From Talinum fruticosum (Eukaryota; Streptophyta; Magnoliopsida; Caryophyllales; Talinaceae): a stretch of 64,000 bases of DNA. The position numbers and the translations under genes are program-made. Position 1 is the first letter of the stretch; every line of letters starts with the position of its first letter. The stretch is taken from NCBI GenBank assembly GCA_021018815.1, contig JAITYX010000033.1:4396001-4460000 (forward strand), given 5' to 3'. Shown here in pieces: positions 46,525 through 56,924 of this stretch. A model generated the notes under the pieces. That model had not been told where the DNA came from and made no database searches. It worked only from the letters and a program-made list of their open reading frames with translations.

Positions 46525-47234
46525 AAGATGAAGCAAAGCAAGGAAATACAAGAGGGGAGCAAGAATAAGATGAAGAGTTGGTGTACAAAATGAAACACAC
46601 CATGCACCTCCTTTTATTGGAAAATTTGGTCAAGACATCCAAGTACATAAAACAAGAGTCAAGAAAGTAATGGGGAACCAAGGGAATCCGGTCAAGCACG
46701 CCAGGGCCACGCCGCCAAAAGCTGTCGGCGCCAACCACGAGGCCCCGTGAAGTCCAATAAGCAACAAATTTTGCAGCCTAATCCACCTCCCTAGTCCATG
46801 CACCTTGTCCCTTTGAAGTGTGTGATTTTTGTCCCTTGTGCGTGCAAGTAGGAGCTTCGGGCCTACTAATCATCTTTTTCGTAACAGTTTTATTAGTCTA
46901 TTTTCGATCGAATTATTCAGGGAAAAATACTAAGCTTTTGTCACTTCGGTTATGCACTAACAAGTGTGCTAGCAGAACAGATTATTCAGTCAAGCTTCGG
47001 ATCAAAAGACGATCGAGGTTTAAGCACCAGAATATGCCAAGCTTCAGGCTCGATCAAACAAAGCTTAGGATCCTTTTACCGAACTTCGAACGCATGCATC
47101 GCGATCAAGTTCAGGTCCCACTTTGGAGTTTAGGTTTGATTACAACCAATTCCAGGCATCACATTATATCCTAGAAAAATCGAGGCAAGTACTCTTTAGT
47201 GTCTACTTTGACCCTTCGTCTTTTTAGACTCGGT
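46525..47234. other. untranslated region before the Tat LTR
   Basis: No gene recognised. It contains short variant repeats (AAGCTTCGG/GCTTCAGGCTCGATCAA) typical of gypsy 3' untranslated DNA. The 118-codon plus frame at 46818 has no recognisable domain and is probably fortuitous. Confidence 0.4.
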
Positions 47235-47250
47235 CAAAGTGGGGGCTAAC
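47235..47250 (+). other. polypurine tract of the Tat element
   Basis: CAAAGTGGGGGCTAAC directly before the LTR start TGTAGACACC. Confidence 0.8.
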
Positions 47251-48694
47251 TGTAGACACCTAAAAAGTGTCATCCTTTATCCCTTTATTTATATGTTTTA
47301 TTTTGTTGTCCCGTTGATGATAATATCGAGTCCTGTTTGTGGATTTGGATCTCGGACTATGATCGATCATTGCAACATAAGCTAGTAAACCATAAAAAAC
47401 CCTAGCATCAAATAAATGAGCCTTTTACCTTGGGTCCGTCCACAAATCCTCTTTTCTTTTGGATTGTCCAAGAACCGGGCCAAGCCTTCGGATATTGTGG
47501 AGTCCCATGCGTGTGTGTAGGGAAAATCTAAGTTCGAATACCGCATTCTACTTTTTTTCCAATAAGACAAGGACTCGAAGACCTGAAAACGAAGTAAAAG
47601 GCATTCCATTTCATGATCGGGAGTATCAAAGTGTTGCATTTAAGTTTCACAAGACAGCCCACACGAGGCCAAAAGCTTTCCCCCTACAACGACGTCGTGG
47701 CCGGCGCCCGCCTTCTTGAATCATTAGATGGAATGCTGCGTTTTGGCTTGGAGAGTCCTTGGAGACACAAATAGTGCACGAAACCCTACGGCGTCCGATT
47801 GGTCGGTGCTCGCCTTCCCCTTTTATCCGAGTTCTATCCCCTTTTATCCCTTTCTAATCCAATTCTATCTCTTAAGATTTGGCTCGGTTTTATTTCAACT
47901 GTTTGGATGGCTGGATGGAGGCAAACCCGAGGTCATTTGTGACCTAGGTCCTCTCCTATAAATAGAGACGTATGGTTCTCATTCCCATACGGCTTCCCGC
48001 CTTAACATCACGCTGCTGAAAGCCAATCTGAATACTCTCACCTAAACGTTACTCTGTTGAAAGTCCTATAAGCATTCATCTTTCACCGTTGAATCTGTGT
48101 AAATAACTAAAGAATATTCAATTATTCCGATGTCCGGGCACTCATTGAACCGATCATTACTATACCCCAGCTATAATTCACAAAACTAGCCCTTTTCTTT
48201 GGATTGTTGCCATTGTATCAAGAAATCCGGTGTGGAGATCTAGATCAGCAAGGTAGGACAACCCGAGGCCCATAATTCAGCCTTCGAACGGTTATATTTA
48301 TTCGATTTTTATTATTTTATGTATTGTGGTTTAAGAGATGTAATCGCTTGAAGTTCCTCCCCAACCGATGTAATTTTTTTATTTCTCGCTTTTCTTTATT
48401 GCTTTTCTTTATTGTTTTCCTTATTATGTTTTGGTTGCTTTAATTTTGTTTAGCATGTCATTGTATGTTTGTTTTCTTGCATCATTCTTATACGCTACTC
48501 GAACTAGTAATGGTCGTCTTCGGACGGGCGGAATGGAAGGGTTTGCCCTACGTTTCATACCCTCGACTTGAATCCGATTCTTAGTTCAACGACTAATGGA
48601 GTCATTTTAGCCTCTTCTAGTCTTAGTTTTCCCATACTAAGATTGAAAGAGCAAATTTTGCTTTTGTTAGTTTTTCTTTCCTAAAAAATATGAC
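47251..48694 (+). repeat. LTR of the Tat element
   Basis: Starts TGTAGACACC after the polypurine tract and ends near 48690-48694, just before a primer-binding-like site. About 1.44 kb, no ORF of note. It contains a TATA box at 47958. Having a polypurine tract on its left and a primer site on its right means it serves two internal regions (tandem arrangement) or is recombinant. Confidence 0.75.
47958..47965 (+). promoter_or_regulatory. TATA box in Tat LTR
   Basis: CCTATAAATAGAGACG, about 30 bp before the likely transcript start, in the middle of the LTR. Confidence 0.65.
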
Positions 48695-48704
48695 TGGCGA
48701 CTCC
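48695..48704 (+). other. primer-binding-like site following the Tat LTR
   Basis: TGGCGACTCC, the form of primer site commonly seen in plant Tat/Ogre elements, 0-4 bp after the LTR end. Confidence 0.6.
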
Positions 48705-49260
48705 TTTATTTTATATTTTGTTCTGTTCAATTGCACATGTCGATATTTTCTAGTTGTAGGAACAATAAAAAGAGGTTCTGGATCTGGTCACCGAGGCGGA
48801 GGTCGAGGCTAACTCCATCAGCCCCTACCTTTAGCCGGTGCTCGCCTTCACTTGGCACAAGCTGCCGCTTGTACTAGGTGGTCGGCAGGTGAGGCTTCGG
48901 TCCGGATTGGTGTTTTTACACTAATCGGCCTTAAAGTCTCACGGTAGGCCCAAAACCCTAATTTTGTTTTTTCCTTAATTAGAAAATAAGATACCGGGAA
49001 TTATGAAAATAATTCCTCAAATAAAATAATTAATAAAACCGCCATTCAAACTTTAACTAATCGGATTTAATAAAACTCGAAAAATATTAATAAATGGTTC
49101 ATCCCCACTTTTTAAAATGCATCTTTAAAACCCTAATCATTCTTTACTCTTTCTAAAAAACCCTAACGCTAAAGGGGAAAATTGTGGGGAAGCTCGGTTT
49201 CAGTCGTGGTTCCTACAGAGACTTGTAAATCTAAGCTAATAGAGCAATTACTAAGTTAAA
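48705..49260. other. leader-like DNA without genes
   Basis: GC-rich piece (48770-48910) followed by AT-rich sequence. No gag start or domain recognised. The left boundary of the CACTA element ending at 50891 could lie here but was not identified. Confidence 0.35.
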
Positions 49261-49264
49261 TCTG

Positions 49265-49813
49265 AGCTAGCATATTCCCGGAAGACGAACAACTTCACCG
49301 AGACCCAGCTCGAGCTGAGTCGTATAAGACACTTGAGAAATGAGCTTAAGAACTAGACAATGACGTCAATGTCCTACAGGACAAATTGACAGCTTTTGAT
49401 AATGAGCTTGAAGCTGAAAATAAGAGCCATGAAGATGCTTTGTCTAGATGCAAAGAGCTTGAAAAACAGGTGCAAAGGTTAGTTATGAGTACCTCAAATT
49501 CCTTTTCCGACATTTGTCAAATATTAATAGGCGAAGCTCCTTTTCTCGTGCTTTTACAACACTCAATTTTTATGCTCTTCAATCAACTAGGAACCGAAAA
49601 AGAATATCAATTATTGAAAGGGAAAAAAGAAAATTATTAATGTAACACATGGGCTAATGCCTTTCTTGTCAATGTTAAATGCAAATGCCAAATTCAAATG
49701 TAGTTACATGAAGTTCTACATTGCTAACATCCCCATTTAGTTTTTCCGAAAGGAATAAGGGGTGCTGCGTGTGTTTATCTTCACCTGCTGAGGGAGATGT
49801 CAAAATAAACAAG
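49265..49813 (+). pseudogene. gene fragment resembling a filament-like plant protein (FPP), exons plus intron
   Basis: The segment 49265-49473 reads, with one shift, TETQLELSRIRHLRNELK then LQDKLTAFDNELEAENKSHE and ALSRCKELEKQVQR, a heptad-rich coiled coil in the style of FPP family proteins. It ends at a donor-like AAAG|GTTAGT. About 280 bp later, a short block (about 49753-49813) reads NKGCCVCLSSPAEGDVKINK before GTATGA, another donor. The same order occurs in FPP genes. The preserved intron shows a DNA-level copy, not a retrocopy. No start codon or remaining exons; probably a captured fragment inside the CACTA element ending at 50891. Confidence 0.5.
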
Positions 49814-50469
49814 GTATGAAGCTTTGCTTCTGCTTGAATTACTTCCTTAAATAATTATTATATTTTACTAAGTCTAGGTTTGAGTTACTTTGTGTACAAA
49901 TTCAAGAGTTGACTACTTTTTACTGTGGGGGTTGCATTGGGTTTGGGATTGTCTTTTTTAATGAAATTAACAATTTTGTTCTTTACTTCGGACCACCATA
50001 GCACCGTTCTAATTTCAATTGATAAATATTTTACGGGATTGGGGACACGTGTATATATATTTTTCTTTTATTTTGTATATATTCGAGTGGATATGCCTTT
50101 TGTTAACGATTCTCTAGAACCAAGAATTCTTACACTTTTATCATTTTCTTTGTAGATGCTTGAAACAACGGGATCCCCGATGCGAATTTTAGCATTTTCA
50201 TCATTTAATTGGTTGAAGAAGCGGGAACACTCTATTTCCACCTCCCCTTTTTTATTCTATTTGTATATGGCCCCCTTTTTATACTATTTATATATGAATA
50301 TCTACATGAATACTAACAATTTTTACTTCGTAAAATTATTTTGTTAAGTTTAAGAATGCTTTTGATGTTATACATATATGCTTTGTAGCGAATATTTGCA
50401 AACAAATGGTTTATATATATTTCAAATTTGTTGTTACTATTTCTTAGATTTATTTTATTAATCATATCA
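49814..50469. other. AT-rich DNA between the gene fragment and the CACTA end
   Basis: No coding domain recognised. The frames at 49925-50155 and 50156-50347 are hydrophobic, AT-driven and unsupported. Possibly intron of the captured gene. Confidence 0.35.
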
Positions 50470-50891
50470 TCATATTAAATGACATTATTAACGACTGAAA
50501 ACAATTGGTCATTAGATAATGTAGTAATGATTTTTAATAACGAAAATATTTGGTCATTAACCTTGATTAAAAAAGTCACGACAAACCAACGTCGTCTTAA
50601 TGATGACAATTATAAAATTTTAATTTTTAATTTTACGAATACACAACGAATAATTTGGTTGTTATTAATAATTTTTGGTCGTTCATTAGTTAACTTATAA
50701 CAACAATGTGTATTTTCGTCGTTATTTTAACAACGACGAAAATTTTCATTTTGTCGTTAAAACTATTGACAACGGGACCAATAACGACGAACGACAACCG
50801 ATATTTTTTGGTCGATAAAGCTTTTAACAATCATAAATTATGCTTTTAACGACCAACTTATTCGTCATCGGAATTCATTTTTCTAGTAGTG
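50470..50891 (-). mobile_element. terminal region of a CACTA (En/Spm) transposon
   Basis: The last bases are the inverted CACTA end (minus strand CACTACTAGAAAAA, outermost base at 50891). Inside lie many copies of short subterminal words (AACGACGAA, TTGGTCGTTAA and the reverse GTCGTTA) between about 50470 and 50870. ATT at 50892-50894 is the candidate 3-bp target site. No matching left end was found in the window. Confidence 0.8.
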
Positions 50892-50963
50892 ATTCGGGTG
50901 AGGTTCGGGTTTGACAATTTGACTCGGGATATCAAAATTTTATGGCTAATTCGGGTTCAGAAA

Positions 50964-53700
50964 TGTAACACCCTTAGACCCACCCTAGGAGTATTACATG
51001 CCGGGGTTCCCTCGAGAGGAACCCCTAAGGCTACTTAAGGTCTCAACTTAGGGTTAATAGTTTTCTCTTTGGTTGGTGGAAGCGTGTTTCTAGGTTTTTA
51101 AAGGTTTTTCCGAAAATTTCGGCGAATTACCTCCGTAATATGGCTAATCCCATAGGCTTAAATCCTTAACCCTGCATGAAACACATTCAAAAACTCAACA
51201 AGCCACACGCTCGGAGTAAACACAACACAAACTCAATGAGCCATAAGCTCGGAGTATTCACATAGGACTTTATATTCATAGTCAAAACTTAAGTTCACAT
51301 ACAATTGATCTTTACAACATCTTTACAAATAAAAGACAGAAAACATGCGGTAAGTCCAGGCATCTCCTATCCGTCTGCTATTTCGAAAGCCAAAGGCAAC
51401 TCCTACGAGTCTTAACTTCTATACCTAAAAATGTTGGTGAGGTCATGAGCTCCACGAGCCCAGTGAATAACCCAATCCCAACCCCGGTTTCACTTTGCAC
51501 ATTAATTCATTAACAAACACACGTAAGTTCACAATTCATTCATATCATGTGATTTAGATCATACATGCTTAAGATACGAGAGATACTAAACTTACCAGCT
51601 TGCCGAGAAGCACAATGACATCTACTACTCATGAATTCAATCAAACATATTTCATTCTTCTTTCTATGCCAAGTATGTCATAGAACCATTCATCATGTAA
51701 GGCATTCATCCCGTAATTCATATCTTAGTTCTTATCGTATTAGTTTCTTATGAAGTCAAGATTCGTTCTTCCTTTTTTTCTTCTTCTTGAGTTCAATTAT
51801 GCATTTCATAAATCATTGTTTCTTTCTTTCTTGTTCATCATGCATAATCATTCGTTTCTTCATATCATAATTCTTAAGTATTCTTAGTTTTAAATGGAAA
51901 GAAGATTTATGTTCCGCTCTAAAGACCCAGTTCTTGGAGCCAAAACAATTCGTGGGCTCGGTTCTTGGAGGCATAACAATTCATGGCCTCGAGGCAAGCC
52001 TCAAACTCGAAGGATGCATACTGTCGAGGAATTCGTGAAAGCAATTCAATTCGTGGCTTCAGTTTGACGAGACACTTCTATGGCCATAGTTTCGAGAGGG
52101 TTCTTTAATTCTTGGGGTCTTAGATCAATAACACAATCCTTTCTCCCTTCTTTAGTTCCTTATATTTCTTATTTTCTAATTATCTTCTTATTACTTATTG
52201 AAGAGATGTACTTAATTCATATAATTCATGCTCAACACGTTCATACGTAACTTCTTCACAACTAACAATTCACATAAGCAAGTTCCAACTCAAGCACAAT
52301 CAATCCAACTCATATAGGCATGCTTATTTCACTTATAATCCATATACTTTAAGATAAACACATCCTTACATAAACATGCCAATTAGGGTTTCTAATCAAT
52401 GAACTCATCGTTTTCATGATTGCGTAATATCGCGCATAGGCGGTTTAAGGTTCTAAAACTTTCCTTAATCATTACGTATCTCTTAATCTAGCCATATAGC
52501 TTCCTAAATTTCAGTTCTTAGTTCGGTTACTCACTTAGCTCCGATTTTGCGCAAAACGAGCACATTTTCACTCAAAAATCCATATCTTCTATAACTCATC
52601 CAATGCATACCAAAATTTACAGTAAACTCTCATAAATTATCAGGAAGCTACGAGTATAATTTTCAAGAACTTCGAGCTACACATGAATTCGCAATAATTC
52701 AAACAGACACGATAAATTCATGAAAAATCTTCACTTAAGTCATGAAGTTTAATTTTCTGATTTTTCTCACTAATTCTATTCAAGCTAATTTCATTAAATT
52801 CTTAACCACACAGCTCAATAATCATGCTCAACAATGCTAAAATATTATTAAATTCATGAACTAGGCATAAATCGCAACATGCTCGTGAGTTGTTAATTTC
52901 GTGAATTTAGGCCTCTAACTTCTTCAATTAAACCTATGGTTTCCAATTTCATACTTCAAATTCAAGTTCAATCAACCTAATTCATTTTAATTCTAGAGGA
53001 TGAATTCAAATTACTCACCTTGGATTCCTAGTGATTCTAAGAATTTCAGTTTGAATTGAATTCAAATTGGGTGCTTTGCTTTACTTTCTTCTTCCTCTTG
53101 GTTTTCCCCTTCCTCCTTCTTCCCTAACCTTCTGTTTCTTCGTTCTATTCTGGTTCCTCTCGGGTTCTCGCTCTCTGGTCTCGGTCTTAGTTCTGTCTAG
53201 GTTCCGCCCGATTCCCGCTGCCCATCCTCTTCTCGTTCGCCGGCCGTCGGTCGCGGTTCCCGTGCTCACCGGCTGCCTTCCTCGACCCTCGCGATCGCTT
53301 CCCCTTCGTGGTCTCTATCTCTCGGTCTCTTGCTTTTCCTGTCTTCCTTTGCTTTGCTCGGCCTCCCGAGCTCTCGCTCTTCCTTGCCCACCGGCAGCAG
53401 CGCCCTTGCTGTTCAAGTGGCCACCGGCCACCGACCTCCCGGCTCTCGCGCTCTCTCCCTCTCTCGCTCCGTTCTACTCCCTCTCGCTTTCCCGTTCCTC
53501 TATTTCTACTCGGCTCTCGCCCTCCCTCTCGGTCCGTTCCGCTTGTCGATTCCTCTCGGGCTCTCTTGCTCGCTTCTTCTCTTCGTCCCTCACCTCTCGG
53601 TCTCCCTCTGCTCTCTTTCCCGCTTCGCTTCTTTTGTTTCCCCTCGTTCTCCCTCTCGCTATTCTCAATCCCCTTTCTCTCTCCTCTTGACCTAACTACA
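50964..53700 (-). repeat. chromovirus-type LTR, right boundary unclear
   Basis: Begins TGTAACACCC, the typical reverse-oriented end of plant chromovirus LTRs. It continues with characteristic non-coding sequence (a block near 51455 with CCAGTGAATAACCC) and a GC-rich, CTCT/TCTC-rich segment at 53067-53700. The arrangement parallels the 25575-28713 LTR. Long frames at 53067-53709 in all registers (Ser/Leu/Arg/Pro) reflect base composition, not genes. No polypurine tract was found to the right. Confidence 0.5.
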
Positions 53701-54779
53701 CCTCAATAATATGTTGTTTCACTTCAATTGGACCCCTTTCTTTCTCTTGCTTAATCTTACTCGCCAGCACACAATAAGTTAGGCTAACAACTCCTTTCCC
53801 TTTTTCCTTTTGTTTTACATTTTTTAGGCTTTTATGTGATATTAGGCCCATAATATTTCACAAGCCCATGCTCGAGTTTCGATTCTCGGCTTTAATTTCA
53901 ACTCGGAAAAATTCTAATTCACTTAATTTAATAATTTTGAATTTTTACTTAACTTTTAATAACTTAGTTCATTATTAAGCAAGCACCCGAATTTTTCGAG
54001 TCTTATAAGAAAATCAAACAATGGGGTTCGAACATTCGGCCATTAGGGTTTAGCTATTATTTATTCTAAATAAACAAAATTTTCAATAAAGATTCGGACA
54101 TTCATCATTGGACATAAAAAATTCGAGTCCGGGTTCAGTCACATACATAATTTTAGTCCAATTTCTAAAAGTCAAATTTGGATATTCGGATATTCGGTTA
54201 CACGTATGGTCGGGATGTTCGAATCTACGATTTGGATAGAGTCATGGTCTCGGTGTTTTTTTCTAAATGTCCTAATTGTTCAACCCAAATTTTTGTCAAG
54301 CTAGCCTAAATCAAGCCTCCAAATCCTGCTAATAGGACAAAATTATCCAACTAGAAAATCAACTGTGGATAAAGGAGGATCCGGAGAAGGGAAACAGATC
54401 AAAACGATGGCGGACAAGGGATTCTAGGGACCAAATACGGTCGGAATGACCACATGTTACGGTCTAGAAAAACGGGCTTGGCTTGGGAACGAAAACGATT
54501 GTGTTTTGAAGGTCGGGGACTAGATCTAATTCGGTCATAGGTCTAGGAAGACGAACCTGGCTTGGACCAGCTAGATTATGAAAGAGGAGACGATCCGACT
54601 TAAATGGCAAAATTTGGGATGTTTTCTAGCATGGGTTTATTATTTGCTTTGATTTTTGGGCTAAACTAGGAATTGTCACTCTATCTTAGTTCAATTTTAT
54701 TTCGATCATACAAATGAGGGTAAGTCTTCAAGCACTGGAGTGACAGAATTAAATTGTATAAAACAAAGCGAAATTTTTA
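53701..54779. other. interval without recognised genes
   Basis: AT-rich, then a piece with repeated phrases (GGTCTAGAAAAACGGGCTTGG and GGTCTAGGAAGACGAACCTGG at 54460 and 54540). No element ends or domains recognised. Confidence 0.4.
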
Positions 54780-55260
54780 GTGTCTATATGTACCTAATCA
54801 ACAAATTAGCCCAAAATTTCACCTCCAATCACCATTGTGGGAATGCCTTGAACCTGCATAAGCTCCCTAAATTCTAGAGACATGTCGGGCTTATGTTTCC
54901 TATTAGTAGCAAAAATTTGTCCGAAGTAGGTTTATTGTTCTTCGGTTGTCAACGCCTTCGATTGCTTGCACCAGGGACAGATTTCGTTTAGGAACCATTG
55001 TTGTGCTTATCCTTTGCTTTCGCCCAAGAATTGGGAGAAGCTTCCAAAGGCATAGTACTCACACTTAACATTGCCAATGAGCTAGCCCCAAACTCAATCA
55101 CATGCCCTAAAATATATCCTCGCCGATTTAGTCGCAAACTATCCGCAATGCTCAAAATCGAAACCCTTGGCGATGGTGGTCGAACTTCATAAAGTCCCCC
55201 ATTGGTCATTTGTTCCATTGTTGTCAATCCCTCACCGAGCTGTGCTTTGCGGGCTACCAC
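54780..55260 (-). pseudogene. unidentified gene remnant with a CPWC motif
   Basis: The minus frame 55260-54988 (90 codons) contains GGLYEVRPPSPRVSILSIADSL and GHVIEFGASSLAMLSVSTMPLE; I do not recognise it. Directly downstream, in a different frame, ICPWCKQSKALTTEEQ (about 54980-54933) and LEFRELMQVQGIPTMVIGGE (about 54870-54810) are readable. CPWC followed by cis-Pro-like IPTMVIGG is reminiscent of a thioredoxin/glutaredoxin fold. The motif reading is weak, since it needs frame changes and a stop intervenes. It lies just outside the CACTA end at 55420. Confidence 0.3.
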
Positions 55261-55419
55261 CTTCGTTTCATTCGAGCAACAAGGTGCACGTTAACGACTT
55301 ACTATGAGCTTCAAGAGAACAACTCTCAATGTCCGTAAAATTGTTCTTTTTTTTTTTTGGTGTGAAGACATGTATGTATTACCATCAATTCCAAGTCTGT
55401 GATCATGCACAATAACATA

Positions 55420-55715
55420 CACTACTACAAAACTATAAAATAGCGACGGAAATTAGCGACGGAAACAACTCCGTCGCCCGATAGCGACGGAATCGGCGAC
55501 GGACACCGACACAAAATGACACTGGATCATCCACCGACGGAATTAGCGACGGAACATGACGTCCGTCGCTAATCCGTCGCTGGTGGACATTACAAAACTC
55601 CGGGAAAAAAAATTAATTTGCTAATTAGCGACGGAATATTCCGTCGCTAATTCGTCGCTAATTACAATTTTGTAATTAGCGACTGAACAGCGACGAACGG
55701 TTCCGTCGCTAATTA
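55420..55715. repeat. CACTA subterminal repeats (GCGACGGA)
   Basis: Roughly fifteen copies of GCGACGGA or its reverse TCCGTCGC in both orientations, several as TTAGCGACGGAA. These are the expected binding sites for the element's own TNPA-like protein. Confidence 0.85.
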
Positions 55716-56045
55716 CGCATAAATCCGGAACCGGCTTCGGCCGGTTGCATATCGCCGCGCAAATTGAGAAAGCGAGAGCGAGAGCGAGAGCGACTGCGAC
55801 CGTTCCTCCGCCGATTCACCACCGCCAACAGCCAATACCGCCGGCGACTACGCCCGCCGCCTGCAGCCGGCCGCCGCCCTTCCGCCGCCGGTTGAGGACC
55901 ACCAAGGCCGAATAACCACCGTTCAGCTTGGTTTCGCCCGACCCTGCACCGCCGCTTCGCCGCTCGTGCCGCCGCGGTGCCGCCCATAATTTTGAGGTAT
56001 GCTTGTGTTGATTTTTGTAGATTTATGGTTTTACAAAATTGAAGT

Positions 56046-56560
56046 GGAAATTGATGAATATATGTAATTTGTTGGAAATTAACGTTGTTTGTGAATGAAT
56101 TTGATAAGAAAAATGTGAAATTGTGTTGTTTATGGAGTAAATGTTATTGAAGTTAAATTTAGGGTTTTAAAAATGTAACTTGAAATTGACGAATATATGT
56201 ACTTTGGTGGGAATTAATGTTGTTTGTGAATGAATTTGAGAAGAAAAATGTGCAATTGTGTTGGTTATGGAGTAAATGTTATGGAAGTTAAATTTAGGGT
56301 TTTGAACATTGTAACTTGAAATTGACGAATATATGTAATTTAGTGGAAATTAATGTTGTTTGTGGATGAATTTGAATAGAAAAGTGTGCAATTGTGTTGT
56401 TTATGGAGTAAATGTTATTGAAGTTAAATTTAGGGTTTTAAAAAATGTAAGCTCGAAATTGACGAATATATGTAATTTGGTGGAAATTAATGTTGATTGT
56501 GGATGAATTTGAATAGAAAAATGTGCAATTGTGTTGGATTTGTTGGACATTATTGTTGAA
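56046..56560 (+). repeat. tandem repeat of ~136-bp unit in the CACTA leader or intron
   Basis: Four imperfect copies, starting near 56046, 56181, 56316 and 56453, each with GAAATTGACGAATATATGTA ... GTGGAAATTAATGTTG ... GTGCAATTGTGTTG ... TTTAGGGTTTT. Non-coding, between the subterminal zone and the transposase start. Confidence 0.85.
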
Positions 56561-56924
56561 GTTGAGGGAAATGGTTTTTGTGATTTATATATGTCTAATT
56601 GTTTGTTGTTTATTTGTGTGAGGTTGTTCACGCTAATTAGGTATGCTTATAGGTATGATTGCTTTACTCGTATGATAAGTTTAATTATATGTATATGAGT
56701 TTATTTATGCTAATTAGGTATGATTAATTTAATTATGAAATAAATATTTAAGAGTAAAATATAAAAAATAAAGAAATCTATGTATAATAAAAAAATATAT
56801 AGATGCATAATGGTTATATATAGATTATGTTCGTTATAGAAAATATGTAATCATATAACATCTCCATGTGTTGGTATTCTTAACTAATAATGTAATAAAT
56901 TGTTAAATGTCAATCAGAATATAT

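Noticed and set aside
53067..53709. Three overlapping long plus frames (121-207 codons)
   Set aside because: All three registers are open at once over a CTCT/TCTC- and GC-rich piece of LTR; Leu/Ser/Arg/Pro only, no domain, no conserved neighbours.
55709..55987. 92-codon Arg/Gly/Ala-rich minus frame
   Set aside because: GC-rich leader of the CACTA element; the GAGAGC repeat makes Arg/Ser runs. No domain.
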